This document shows, one piece after another, positions 16,939 to 25,678 of a stretch of DNA of 64,000 bases. A model generated the notes under the pieces. That model saw only the letters and a program-made list of their open reading frames with translations, did not search any database and was not told the origin of the DNA. The stretch is taken from assembly GCA_963788125.1 (NCBI GenBank), contig CAWBFN010000002.1:1-64000 (forward strand), in the 5' to 3' direction. This DNA is from Bog-473 sp963788125. Lineage in GTDB: Bacteria > Actinomycetota > Acidimicrobiia > Acidimicrobiales > RAAP-2. Numbering within the stretch: the first letter of the stretch is position 1; each line of letters begins with the position of its first letter. A program made the translations under genes and the position numbers.

Positions 16939-17223
16939 CTACGAGGCGCTGACCGCCGCGTCGCGACGCTGCAGGGCGCGGGCCCGCCGCACCCGTCGAC
17001 GCTCCCGCTCGCTCATGCCCCCCCAGATGCCGAACTTCTCACCGTTGGCCAGCGCGTACTCGAGGCAGTCCTCGCGCACGACACAGCCCCGGCACACTTC
17101 CTTCGCCTCACGGGTCGACGCTCCCCGCTCCGGAAAGAACAGGTCCGGGTCCACTCCCATGCAGTTCGCTTGGACCTGCCAGCTGCGCTCCTGGCGACCA
17201 TAAAGCGTGGTGACTATGTCCAC
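16939..17223 (-). CDS. WhiB2/WhmD-like iron-sulfur transcription factor
   Basis: This is a 94-residue WhiB protein with Cys in Q-A-N-C-M-G-V-D-P-D-L-F-F-P and V-C-R-G-C-V-V-R-E-D-C-L-E-Y-A-L, then F-G-I-W-G-G-M-S-E-R-E-R-R-R-V-R-R. The block around P-E-R-G-A-S-T-R-E-A-K is the pattern of WhiB2/WhmD, a regulator of septation and sporulation in relatives. GTG 17223 is preferred because GGGAGG lies seven bases upstream. A long leader with an 11-base palindrome (17240-17250) precedes it. It converges on the formiminotransferase gene. Confidence 0.9.
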   Translation of the reverse strand: MDIVTTLYGRQERSWQVQANCMGVDPDLFFPERGASTREAKEVCRGCVVREDCLEYALANGEKFGIWGGMSERERRRVRRARALQRRDAAVSAS

Positions 17224-17239
17224 GGGCTCGCCTCCCTCG

Positions 17240-17250
17240 CCACTTAGTGG
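17240..17250. promoter_or_regulatory. Palindrome CCACTTAGTGG in the whiB leader
   Basis: A perfect 5-bp-arm palindrome with a central T lies 17 bases upstream of the whiB GTG at 17223. A GTTACAAC element sits further upstream at 17261-17268 in an AT-richer stretch that is the likely promoter region for this minus-strand gene. An operator role is a guess. Confidence 0.3.
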
Positions 17251-17407
17251 CATTCGTGTAGTTACAACGGTGTTATCTTTCACCACTGCGTCACAGAACG
17301 CAAGGGAAATTCGAGAATGGCCGTGCCCGGCCGGCAACTGGGAGATGCTTTTCTCGGGGTTTCCGGGGGGCTCAGCCCGCTCGGGACCGGCTGCGCCCCT
17401 AGTGGGC

Positions 17408-17481
17408 GGCCCGGCCGGCCGGCCGGTCTCTGCGGGTCCGCTCAGCCGGCCCGGCTCAGCCGGACCGGTTCAGCCGGCGGG
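17408..17481. repeat. GC-rich short tandem repeats at the 3' end of the VWA gene
   Basis: A GGCC run (17408-17426) is followed by three 14-base near-identical units, GCTCAGCCGGCCCG (17440-17453), GCTCAGCCGGACCG (17454-17467) and GTTCAGCCGGCGGG (17468-17481). The third unit contains the stop codon of the VWA gene. The array lies between that stop and the whiB promoter and could form stacked hairpins. Confidence 0.6.
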
Positions 17482-19476
17482 ACGCAGGACGCGGCGGTGC
17501 TGGAGGAAGTCGACCAGCACGTAGCCACCCAGGACGTCGGGTGTGGTGTAGAAGGTCCGCCCACCGTTGACCCGGGCGATCTGCTCGACGAACGGGTAGT
17601 GCGTGCGTTGCAGGTCCAGGGCGAAACAGTTGATGATGATCCCCGCCCGGGTGCAGCGGACCACCTCGGCCATGGTGCGGCGCAGGGTTTCGGGGATGGG
17701 GGGGTAGTTGAAGAAAACCTCGCCGTAGTCGTCGATGTGGGCCGTGGGCTCCCCGTCGGTCACCACGATGATCTGCTTGGTCCCGTGCTGGTGGGCCAGC
17801 ATGCGCCGCGCCAGGGCCAGGGCGTGCTGCAGGTTGGTGCCGTAGACGTAGTCCCACATGGCGGTGGGCAGCTCGTCGGGGCGGATCTCGCGGGCCACCT
17901 CGGAGAAACCGACGATGCCCAGGAAGTCCCGGGGGAACTTGCTGCTGATCAGCGTCTGGAGGGCCATGGCCATCTTCTTGGCCGGCACGAAGTTGTCCCG
18001 CATGGGCATCGACATGGAGAGGTCCACCAGGAGCACCGTGGCCGAGCGGGCGAGGGCCTCGGTCTCGATCACCTCGAAGTCCTCCGGGGAGAGGCGCACC
18101 GGCACACCCGAACCGCCCCGGCGCACGGCGTTGTGGACCGTGGTGGAGAGGTGGAGGTTGAGCGGGTCGCCGTACTCGTAGGCCTTGGTCGTCTCTTCCC
18201 GGTCGTGACCCGATCCGGTGGACACCGTGCTGTGGTCGCCGATGCGGTCCTTGTTGATCTGCCCGAAGAGGTCGCTCAACGCCTTCTGGCCCAGGCGCCG
18301 AGCGCCGCGCGGGGTCAGCTCGGTGCGGCTCCCGTGCTGCTCGATCAGCCCCGCATCGGCCAGCGACTTGGACAGTTTGGCCAGCCGGTCCAGGGCCCGG
18401 GCCGCATCCTCACCCATGTGGTTCCGGACCTGGTCGAGATCGATCTCGCTGAGGGCCGCCGGCGACGACGCCGACTGCAGCAGATCCTCCATGCCGTCGA
18501 GCTGACCCAGTTGGGTGGCCAGATCGGTGGCGCGGGACAGGCTCAACGGGCCCTCGCCGTCGAACCCGTAGGAGCGCTGCCACCCGGCGTCGGGCACCGC
18601 CCGCTGCAGGTTCTGGGCCAGGCGCTCCACCTGCCAGCGCAGATCCATGTCCTCGAGAACGGCCTCCATCAGCCCCCGCAGCTGTGCCTGCTGCTCGGGC
18701 GAGAGCGAGTTCCACACCGCTTGCGCCGCGGCCATGCGTTCGGCCAACTGCTCCAGCAGCTCGTCGAGCGTGGAGGGGTTGCCGGGGAACATGTCACCGA
18801 ACTGCTCCATGAACTGTTCGAAGGTCGGGTCGAGGTCGTCGCCCCGCTCGCGCTGCTCGAGCATCTGGTTCAGCGCGTCGTAGGCGTCCCGCATGCGGGC
18901 CATCTCCTCGGGCCCCATCGACGAGAGCGCTTCGGACGCACCCTCGAAGAAGGTGTCCGCCATCTCGCGGCGAAGCTCTTCGACCAGCTCCTCGAAGCGC
19001 TGGCGCGCCTCGGAGGAGACGAAGTCGTAGTGCTGCAGGGACTGGAGCCGGCCGCCGGGGTCGCCGGGCTGCAGGTCCAGAGCCATGCGCCGCTCGGTGG
19101 CCACGTCGTTGGTGACCTCCACCCGGCGATCGTCACCAGACGCGGCCGCATCCTCGACCAGCTCGTCGATGGCGGCCCGTTCGTCGGCCTCGATCTCGTC
19201 GAGCTGCGCCGAGATCTGTGCCATGCGTCCGTCGGGGTCACCCTGCGCCAGCAGCTCGCTACGGCGGCGGCGCAGCTGCTCCAGCAGATCACGCAGCCCG
19301 GGTATCTGCTCGCCACCGGCTGTGTGGATACCCGAGCGCAGCAGCCGGCGCAGCGCGTCGTCCAGGTCGCCCCCCGCCAAGAGGTCGTCGGTCAGGCCGG
19401 CCAGCAGGTCGTCGACGTCGAGGTCGGTGAACTCCTGGGAGCCGTCCCACGCCGAGTAGTCGTACCGGGCCGTCAC
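17470..19476 (-). CDS. VWA-domain protein, Rv0959-like
   Basis: The 668-residue product starts at GTG 19476 (V-T-A-R-Y-D-Y-S-A-W-D-G). Its first 450 residues are acidic and largely helical. The C-terminal domain is von Willebrand A type with the metal site V-D-L-S-M-S-M (D-x-S-x-S) and V-V-T-D-G-E-P. Length and architecture match M. tuberculosis Rv0959, which lies next to the magnesium-chelatase-like Rv0958. MoxR AAA+/VWA pairs act as chaperones or metal-insertion machines on unknown clients. The gene follows its AAA+ partner by 5 bases. That partner is frameshifted here, so the VWA protein may have lost its motor or the shift may be an assembly error. Confidence 0.88.
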   Translation of the reverse strand: MTARYDYSAWDGSQEFTDLDVDDLLAGLTDDLLAGGDLDDALRRLLRSGIHTAGGEQIPGLRDLLEQLRRRRSELLAQGDPDGRMAQISAQLDEIEADERAAIDELVEDAAASGDDRRVEVTNDVATERRMALDLQPGDPGGRLQSLQHYDFVSSEARQRFEELVEELRREMADTFFEGASEALSSMGPEEMARMRDAYDALNQMLEQRERGDDLDPTFEQFMEQFGDMFPGNPSTLDELLEQLAERMAAAQAVWNSLSPEQQAQLRGLMEAVLEDMDLRWQVERLAQNLQRAVPDAGWQRSYGFDGEGPLSLSRATDLATQLGQLDGMEDLLQSASSPAALSEIDLDQVRNHMGEDAARALDRLAKLSKSLADAGLIEQHGSRTELTPRGARRLGQKALSDLFGQINKDRIGDHSTVSTGSGHDREETTKAYEYGDPLNLHLSTTVHNAVRRGGSGVPVRLSPEDFEVIETEALARSATVLLVDLSMSMPMRDNFVPAKKMAMALQTLISSKFPRDFLGIVGFSEVAREIRPDELPTAMWDYVYGTNLQHALALARRMLAHQHGTKQIIVVTDGEPTAHIDDYGEVFFNYPPIPETLRRTMAEVVRCTRAGIIINCFALDLQRTHYPFVEQIARVNGGRTFYTTPDVLGGYVLVDFLQHRRVLRPAG

Positions 19477-19481
19477 CGGTC

Positions 19482-20950
19482 CTACTTGCGTCCCCTGTAG
19501 AGGGCCCGGGGGCCCGACGAGTCCTTGTTCAAGCGCTTGGTGAGGTGGAGACCCTCGAGCAGGAACTCGAGGGCACTGGCCATCAGCGCCGGCGACTCGG
19601 CGGCGTCGGGGCCGGCCAGCGCCCGGGTGGGGGGCTCCAGCTCGGGGATGTCGGCCAGCACGGCCAGATAGGCGGCCGAGGGGAGGTCGTCGCCGGCATG
19701 GACCACGACCTGTTCGGTGAAGGCGCCGACGATGGCTCCAGGGTCGTCGAGGGTGACGCGGCGGCGGTAGACGGCCAGCGTGGCGGCGGCCACCAGTTGG
19801 GCCACCACCTCCTGCTCGTGGCCTTCCTCCATGGCCTCGACCTCGACCTTGCCCTGGGTCGAGGGGACCAGTGCCGAGAGGTCGCTGATGCGCGGCACCG
19901 CCACCGGTTCGCCCGTCCGGATGGCCCGGCGCACGGAGTTCGCCACCAGGGTCTCGTAGTTGGCGATCGAGAGCCGCACCGAGACGCCGCTGCGCTGGTT
20001 GAGGTGCGAGCTGCGCCGCGCCAGCTGGCTGATCTCGGCCACCACCTCCTTCAGGTAGGAGGGCACCGTCACCACGATTCCGGCGGCCGGCAGTTCGGCC
20101 TCGGACTCCATGATCTTGACCTCGGTCATGGTGTCGAAGGGGTAGTGCGTGCGGATCTGGGCCCCGAAGCGGTCCTTCAGCGGGGTGATGATGCGGCCCC
20201 GGTTGGTGTAGTCCTCGGGATTGGCCGTGGCCACCAGGGCCACGTCGAGCGGCAACCGGATCCGGTGGCCGCGGATCTGGACGTCGCGCTCCTCGAGCAC
20301 GTTGAGCAGGCCGACCTGGATCCGCTCGGCCAGGTCCGGCAGCTCGTTGATGGCGAAGATCCCCCGGTTCACCCTCGGGATCAGCCCGTAGTGCAGCGCC
20401 AGCTCGTCGCTCAGGTACCGCCCCTCGGCGATCTTGATGGGGTCCACCTCGCCGATCAGGTCGGCGATGGAGGTGTCCGGGGTGGCCAGCTTCTCGCCGT
20501 AGCGCTGGGAGCGGTGCACCCAGGCCACGGGCGTGTCGTCGCCCTGCTCGGCCACCGCATTGATGGCAGCGCGGGACACCGGGCTGTACGGATCGTCGTT
20601 GATCTCGGATCCCTCGACGATGGGGAGCCACTCGTCGAGCAGACCGACCAGGGCCCGGATGACCCGTGTCTTGGCCTGTCCGCGCTCTCCAGCAGGATCA
20701 CGTCGTGGCCGGCCAAGATGGCGTTCTCCAGCTGGGGGATGACCGTGTCCTCGAAGCCCAGCACTCCGGGCACCAGGGGTTCGCCGGCGGCGATGCGGGC
20801 CATGGCGTTGCGCCGCAGCTCCTGGGCGACCGGAACCGACTTCCAGCCCGAGGCCCGCAGGGCACCGAGGGTGTGGGCCAGATCGGCGGGAGGTCGGAGC
20901 GTCCCGGGCCCCGGAGTCGATGAAGGGTCTGTGTGTGCGGGGCCGTCCAT
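19482..20950 (-). pseudogene. MoxR/magnesium-chelatase-like AAA+ ATPase, frameshifted in Walker A
   Basis: The frame from ATG 20950 encodes the family N-terminus (D-L-A-H-T-L-G-A-L, N-A-M-A-R-I, P-Q-L-E-N-A-I-L-A-G-H-D-V-I-L-L) and then shifts to nonsense at 20689-20690. The next frame continues exactly with G-E-R-G-Q-A-K-T-R-V-I-R-A-L-V, the Walker A region, and on through Walker B (G-I-F-A-I-N-E-L-P-D), sensor 1 (L-V-A-T-A-N-P-E-D) and the C-terminus at 19482. Adding one G to the GG at this point restores a 489-codon gene like Rv0958. This is either a real one-base deletion or a sequencing error. An internal start at GTG 20579 would yield a protein without Walker A. Confidence 0.85.
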
Positions 20951-20959
20951 GGGCGAAGC

Positions 20960-21946
20960 CTAAACGCCCGAGACGCGTGGTGGTTCGGCGGTCGGTCGAT
21001 TTCCTGGGTTACCGGCGCTCAGCTGGTCGGCCAGGGCGCGGGCCGGTCGCGCCAGGGGCCGATCGTTGCGCTGCGCCAACGCAACCGTCCGCCGGATGCC
21101 GGGCGGGGAGAAGGGTATGGCCACCACATCGGGATCGAAGGGCAGGCCCGGATGGGAGGCGGCACCTCCCGGCGAGGTCCCGACGGTCCCGCCGGTCTCG
21201 GAGGGAAGGGCGATGGCGGGCACCACGGCGGCGCCCAGCCCGGCCGCCACGAAGGCGAGGACGCCGTCCATCTCGCCCCCCTGGCTGACGAGGTGCGGCT
21301 CGGCACCGACCGCACTGCAGGCGGCGAGGGTCACCGACCGCAGGTCGTAGCCCTCCCGGAACATCACGAGCGGGAGCCCGTCGAGGTCGCCCACCTCCAC
21401 CCGGTGGCGCCGGGCCAGCGGGTGACCGGGAGCTACGGCGAGGACGAGGGGATCGTCGAAGAGCGGGGTGGTGTGGACGAGAGGATCTGTCACCGGGAGC
21501 ACGACCAGGGCCAGATCCACCTCACCGGTGGCGAGGAGGGGTACCAGTTGGCGCGATCCGGCCTCGACGACCATCAGCTCGATCCCGGGGTGGGTGCCGT
21601 GGAACTCGACCAGGGCGGGGGCGAGGACCCGGGTGATCAGGCTGGGCGTGGCACCGACCGAGAGCCGCCCCTGGGCCATGCCGCGCAGCGCCCGTGCCTC
21701 TGCGCCGGTGGCCTCCACGTCGGCCAGGACCCTCCGCATGAAGGGCAGGAGCGCCTCCCCGTCCGAGGTGGGCGTGACCAGGGCCTGTCCCCGTCCGCGG
21801 TTGAACAAGAGCACTCCCAGCTCCCGTTCGAGCAGGCGAATCTGGCGGCTCAGCGAGGGCTGGGCCAGATGGAGGCGGGCGGCGGCCCGGGTGAAGCTCC
21901 CCTCGTCGGCCACGGCGAGCACGTACTCCAGCTGGTGTAGCCGCAC
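20960..21946 (-). CDS. LysR-family transcriptional regulator
   Basis: The 328-residue product starts at GTG 21946 (M-R-L-H-Q-L-E-Y-V-L-A-V-A). It has the LysR winged helix-turn-helix (G-S-F-T-R-A-A-A-R-L-H-L-A-Q-P-S-L-S) and a two-lobed effector domain (about residues 90-295, with V-G-A-T-P-S-L-I and G-L-G-A-A-V-V-P). It is divergent from the succinate dehydrogenase operon across 181 bases, so it is likely to control that operon and itself. Just upstream of its start are AAATAG and CTATTT arms (21948-21953, 21977-21982) and the palindrome TAGTACTA (21958-21965). The effector is unknown. Confidence 0.9.
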   Translation of the reverse strand: MRLHQLEYVLAVADEGSFTRAAARLHLAQPSLSRQIRLLERELGVLLFNRGRGQALVTPTSDGEALLPFMRRVLADVEATGAEARALRGMAQGRLSVGATPSLITRVLAPALVEFHGTHPGIELMVVEAGSRQLVPLLATGEVDLALVVLPVTDPLVHTTPLFDDPLVLAVAPGHPLARRHRVEVGDLDGLPLVMFREGYDLRSVTLAACSAVGAEPHLVSQGGEMDGVLAFVAAGLGAAVVPAIALPSETGGTVGTSPGGAASHPGLPFDPDVVAIPFSPPGIRRTVALAQRNDRPLARPARALADQLSAGNPGNRPTAEPPRVSGV

Positions 21947-21947
21947 C

Positions 21948-21982
21948 AAATAGAGCTTAGTACTATTGATGTGATGCTATTT
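21948..21982. promoter_or_regulatory. AT-rich dyad region, candidate LysR operator
   Basis: In an otherwise GC-rich window this stretch is AT-rich. AAATAG at 21948-21953 and CTATTT at 21977-21982 form a spaced inverted repeat, and TAGTACTA at 21958-21965 is a perfect palindrome. The site abuts the LysR start codon, a usual position for autoregulation, and lies upstream of the sdh operon start at 22128. Confidence 0.45.
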
Positions 21983-22127
21983 ATGTCTTTGACGTTCGAA
22001 GGCTGGCTGCTTAGAGTCTTGTCGGGAGGGTGCGGCCACTCGCCGACGCGATTGCGCGGGGCCGCACCTGAAATGGAATGATTGGCCGGCCACGACCCGC
22101 CTGGCGCGGGCACTGAGGAGGTCTGAG

Positions 22128-22958
22128 GTGACGACGACGGTCGACAACGCAACGGGCACTCCCGTCGCCATCGGCGGAACCAGGGGTGGCCCGGACACAC
22201 CCACCCTGCGCCAGGACCGATGGTGGGTCCAACCCCTGGTCACCGTCGTCGTCCTGACCGCGTTCGTCGTGTACTCGACCTGGGCGGCGTTCGTCGGCAA
22301 GAACTACTTCGCCGGTCCCGCGCTGCATCGCAACCTGATCTCCCCCTTCTATTCGCCCTGCCTCACCGGCAGCTGCGTGGATGGCAGCCATCCCTTCGGG
22401 GTGTGGTTCCCCGGCTGGACCATCACCCCGGCCCTCTTGATCCTGATCTTTCCCCTCAGCTTCCGGCTCACCTGCTACTACTACCGCAAGGCGTACTACC
22501 GCTCCTTTTGGTGGTCGCCGCCGGCGTGCGCCGTGGCCGACGCCCACGGCAGTTACAGCGGAGAGGCCCGGATCCCCCTCATCCTGCAGAACGTCCATCG
22601 CTACTTCTTCTGGATCCTGCTGATCTTCAACGCCATCCTCACCTACGACGCCATCGAGGCCTTCCGCCAACCGGGCCTCGGCATCGGCATCAGCGTCGGC
22701 ACCGTGATCCTGTGCCTCAATGCCATCTTCCTGTGGCTCTACAGCCTCAGCTGCCACGCCTGTCGACACTTCTGCGGGGGACAGGTCCGCTCCTTCGCCA
22801 AGCATCCGATCCGCTACAAGCTGTGGCAGCTGGTCACACCGCTCAACGCACGCCACATGTACTTCGCCTGGATCAGCCTGTTCGGGGTCGCCCTCTGTGA
22901 CCTCTACGTCCGGCTGGTGGCCAGCGGGACCATCCACGACCCCGGCTTCCACTTCTAA
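22128..22958 (+). CDS. sdhC: Succinate dehydrogenase membrane subunit, Sdh1 (Rv0249c) type
   Basis: The 276-residue integral membrane protein has about five transmembrane segments (near 34-56, 98-116, 157-175, 183-207 and 243-262). Size and position directly before the flavoprotein and iron-sulfur genes match M. tuberculosis Rv0249c-Rv0247c. It carries S-C209-H210-A-C212-R-H214-F-C216 at a membrane edge and C78-x4-C83 outside. As I recall, a Rieske-like [2Fe-2S] cluster was described in the membrane part of mycobacterial Sdh1, and this Cys/His cluster is a candidate ligand set. A strong GAGGAGG site precedes GTG 22128. Confidence 0.85.
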   Translation: MTTTVDNATGTPVAIGGTRGGPDTPTLRQDRWWVQPLVTVVVLTAFVVYSTWAAFVGKNYFAGPALHRNLISPFYSPCLTGSCVDGSHPFGVWFPGWTITPALLILIFPLSFRLTCYYYRKAYYRSFWWSPPACAVADAHGSYSGEARIPLILQNVHRYFFWILLIFNAILTYDAIEAFRQPGLGIGISVGTVILCLNAIFLWLYSLSCHACRHFCGGQVRSFAKHPIRYKLWQLVTPLNARHMYFAWISLFGVALCDLYVRLVASGTIHDPGFHF

Positions 22959-22969
22959 AGGACCTGCAC

Positions 22970-24784
22970 ATGGCCGACTACGAGACACACGACTACGACG
23001 TCATCGTCATCGGGGCGGGGGGCGCCGGCCTGCGCGCCGCCATCGAGGCCGAGGCGAGGGGCCTGCGCACGGCGCTGGTCTGCAAGTCCCTCCTGGGCAA
23101 GGCGCACACGGTCATGGCCGAGGGCGGCTGCGCCGCCGCCATGGGCAACGTCTACGCCGACGACAACTGGAAGGTCCACTTCCGCGACACCATGCGCGGC
23201 GGCAAGATGCTCAACAACTGGCGCATGGCCCAGCTCCATGCCCAAGAAGCGCCGGACCGCGTCTACGAGCTGGAGCGCTGGGGGGCCCTGTTCGACCGGA
23301 CCAAGGACGGCCGGATCCTCCAGCGAGACTTCGGTGGCCACCGCTTCGCCCGCCTGGCCCACGTGGGCGACCGCACGGGACTCGAGATCATCCGGACCCT
23401 GCAGCAAAAGGCCGTCTCTGCCGGCATCGACGTGTTCATGGAGTGCAAGATCCTCAAGCTCCTGCCCGACAGCGAGGGCCGGATCTCGGGCGCCGTCGGC
23501 TACATGCGACCCACCGGCGAGATGGTGGTCTTCACCGCCAAGTCCTTCGTGCTGGCCACCGGGTCGATCGGCAAGTCGTGGACCTACACCTCGAACTCGT
23601 GGGAGTCGGTGGGTGACGGCCACGCCATGGCCATCTGGGCCGGGGCCGACGTCATCGACATGGAGTGCGTGCAGTTCCACCCGACCGGCATGGTCTGGCC
23701 GCTGAGCGTGCGCGGCATCCTGGTCACCGAGGGTGTCCGCGGTGACGGCGGGGTCCTGCGCAACTCCGAGGGCAAGCGCTTCATGTTCGACTACATCGCC
23801 GAGATGTTCCGGGCCGAGACGGCGAAGACCGAAGAAGAGGCCGACCGCTGGTACGACGACCACGCCAACAACGGCCGCACCCCCGACCTCTTGCCCCGCG
23901 ACGAGGTGGCCCGGGCCATCAACTCCGAGGTGAAGGCGGGCCGGGGCAGCCCGCACGGCGGCGTCTTCCTCGATATCGCCTCACGCCGCACCCCCGAGTA
24001 CATCCGCCGGAGGCTCCCGTCCATGTACCACCAGTTCATGGAGCTGGCCGGTGTGGACATCACGGCCACGCCCATGGAAGTGGGGCCCACCTGTCACTAC
24101 ATGATGGGTGGGGTGCGGGTGGATGCCGAGACGGAAGCGGCCACGGTCGCCGGGCTGTTCGCCGCCGGCGAGGTGGCCGGCGGTATGCACGGGGCCAACC
24201 GGCTGGGCGGCAACTCGCTTTCCGACCTGCTCGTCTTCGGGCGTCGAGCCGGCATCGGCGCCTGCGACTACGCCGAAGGCCGCACCGGTTCCCCGACCGT
24301 CGACGCGGCGGAGGTCCAGTCGGTGATCGACGACGCCTTCGCCCCCTTCGACCGTGAGGGTGGGGACAACCCCTACGACGTCCAGCACGAGCTCCAGCAG
24401 ACGATGCAGTCCTTGGTGGGGATCATCCGCACCGGTCCCGAGCTCGAAGAGGCGCTGGGCAAGCTCGAGGAGATCAAGGGTCGCGTGGCCAAGCTGAGCG
24501 TGAAGGGCGGTAGGGCCTATAACCCGGGCTGGAACCTGGCCACCGATCTGCCCTCCATGGTGACCACCTCCATCGCGGTGGCCCAGGGGGCGCTGAACCG
24601 GAAGGAGTCCCGCGGGGGGCACACCCGTGAGGACTTCCCCGGACCCGACCCCGCGTTGGGCAAGGTCAACTTCGTGCAGCGCCAGACGACCGAACACGGT
24701 TTCCTGGCGCCCATATCCATCGCACCCGAGCCGCTGGCCGAAATGCCGGCGGAGCTGCGGGCACTGCTCGAGGAGGCACACTGA
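22970..24784 (+). CDS. sdhA: Succinate dehydrogenase flavoprotein subunit
   Basis: The 604-residue FAD subunit has the dinucleotide-binding motif V-I-G-A-G-G-A-G-L-R-A-A, the stretch K-A-H-T-V-M-A-E-G-G containing the likely FAD-attachment His (inferred from family), the active-site V-Q-F-H-P-T-G and the C-terminal H-G-A-N-R-L-G-G-N-S-L. It oxidises succinate to fumarate and passes electrons to SdhB. AAAGGA lies upstream of ATG 22970, 11 bases after sdhC. The stop overlaps the sdhB start (TGATG), indicating coupled translation and a 1:1 complex. Confidence 0.95.
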   Translation: MADYETHDYDVIVIGAGGAGLRAAIEAEARGLRTALVCKSLLGKAHTVMAEGGCAAAMGNVYADDNWKVHFRDTMRGGKMLNNWRMAQLHAQEAPDRVYELERWGALFDRTKDGRILQRDFGGHRFARLAHVGDRTGLEIIRTLQQKAVSAGIDVFMECKILKLLPDSEGRISGAVGYMRPTGEMVVFTAKSFVLATGSIGKSWTYTSNSWESVGDGHAMAIWAGADVIDMECVQFHPTGMVWPLSVRGILVTEGVRGDGGVLRNSEGKRFMFDYIAEMFRAETAKTEEEADRWYDDHANNGRTPDLLPRDEVARAINSEVKAGRGSPHGGVFLDIASRRTPEYIRRRLPSMYHQFMELAGVDITATPMEVGPTCHYMMGGVRVDAETEAATVAGLFAAGEVAGGMHGANRLGGNSLSDLLVFGRRAGIGACDYAEGRTGSPTVDAAEVQSVIDDAFAPFDREGGDNPYDVQHELQQTMQSLVGIIRTGPELEEALGKLEEIKGRVAKLSVKGGRAYNPGWNLATDLPSMVTTSIAVAQGALNRKESRGGHTREDFPGPDPALGKVNFVQRQTTEHGFLAPISIAPEPLAEMPAELRALLEEAH

Positions 24785-25650
24785 TGGCCGTCGACGCGAC
24801 TCCCGGCGAGGTGACTGAGGGCGCAGTGCCTACCGGTGCCGTGACTGCGGGCGCCGTGCCGCCGGGCGACGCCACCCCGGACCAGGTGACCATGCGGCTG
24901 TGGCGGGGCGACCCCGCCGGCGGGGCCTTCACCGACTACGTGGTGCCCGCCGTCGAGGGAGAGGTGGTCCTCGACGTGATCCACCGGATTCAGGCCGGCC
25001 CCGCCCCCGATCTGGCGTGCCGTTGGAACTGCAAGGCCGGCAAGTGCGGCTCGTGCTCGGCCGAGATCAACGGCCTGCCCCGCCTCATGTGCATGACCCG
25101 CATGGACACCCTCCCCGAGGGGGCCCCGGTGACGGTGGCGCCGATGAAGACGTTCCCGATCATCCGCGATCTGGTCACCGACGTCAGCTTCAACTACGAG
25201 GTGGCCAAGACGGTGCCGCCCTTCATGCCCGGTCCCGAGCCCGAGGGCGGCTACCGCATGGCGCAGATCGACGTCGAGCGGGGTCAGGAGTTCCGCAAGT
25301 GCATCGAGTGCTTCATGTGCCAGGACGTCTGCCACGTCATCCGGGATCACGAGGACAACAAGCCGAAGTACGCCGGTCCCCGCTTCTTCATCCGCTTCGC
25401 GGAGCTCGAGATGCATCCGCTCGACGTCAACGACCGTCGCGACCTGGCGAGTAAGGGCGCCGGGATAGGTCTGTGCAACATCACGAAGTGCTGCACCGAG
25501 GTCTGCCCCGAGCACATCAAGATCACCGACAACGCCATCATCCCGATGAAAGAGCGCGTGGTCGACGCCCGCTACGACCCGGTGGCCTGGCTCGGCCGCA
25601 AGATCCTGCGGCGCACGAAGAAGACGGCTGAAGAGGCGTCCGTCGGCTGA
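24784..25650 (+). CDS. sdhB: Succinate dehydrogenase iron-sulfur subunit
   Basis: The 288-residue product has the [2Fe-2S] Cys set in C-R-W-N-C-K-A-G-K-C-G-S-C-S with a later Cys in L-M-C-M-T, and a ferredoxin-like half with C-I-E-C-F-M-C-Q-D-V-C, G-L-C-N-I-T-K-C-C and V-C-P-E-H-I for the other two clusters. An unusual N-terminal extension of about 35 residues is made of near-repeats G-A-V-P-T-G-A-V-T-A-G-A-V-P-P-G; related subunits are about 250 residues. It carries electrons from FAD to the membrane subunit and quinone. Confidence 0.95.
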   Translation: MAVDATPGEVTEGAVPTGAVTAGAVPPGDATPDQVTMRLWRGDPAGGAFTDYVVPAVEGEVVLDVIHRIQAGPAPDLACRWNCKAGKCGSCSAEINGLPRLMCMTRMDTLPEGAPVTVAPMKTFPIIRDLVTDVSFNYEVAKTVPPFMPGPEPEGGYRMAQIDVERGQEFRKCIECFMCQDVCHVIRDHEDNKPKYAGPRFFIRFAELEMHPLDVNDRRDLASKGAGIGLCNITKCCTEVCPEHIKITDNAIIPMKERVVDARYDPVAWLGRKILRRTKKTAEEASVG

Positions 25651-25678
25651 GCCGGCGGACGACCCGAGCGGCCCGATC

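Noticed and set aside
17470..20631. One open minus-strand frame of over 1000 codons covering the VWA gene and most of the ATPase gene
   Set aside because: Only the part after GTG 19476 makes protein-like sequence. Upstream it is Arg/Pro/Gly-rich nonsense running antiphase to the conserved ATPase frame.
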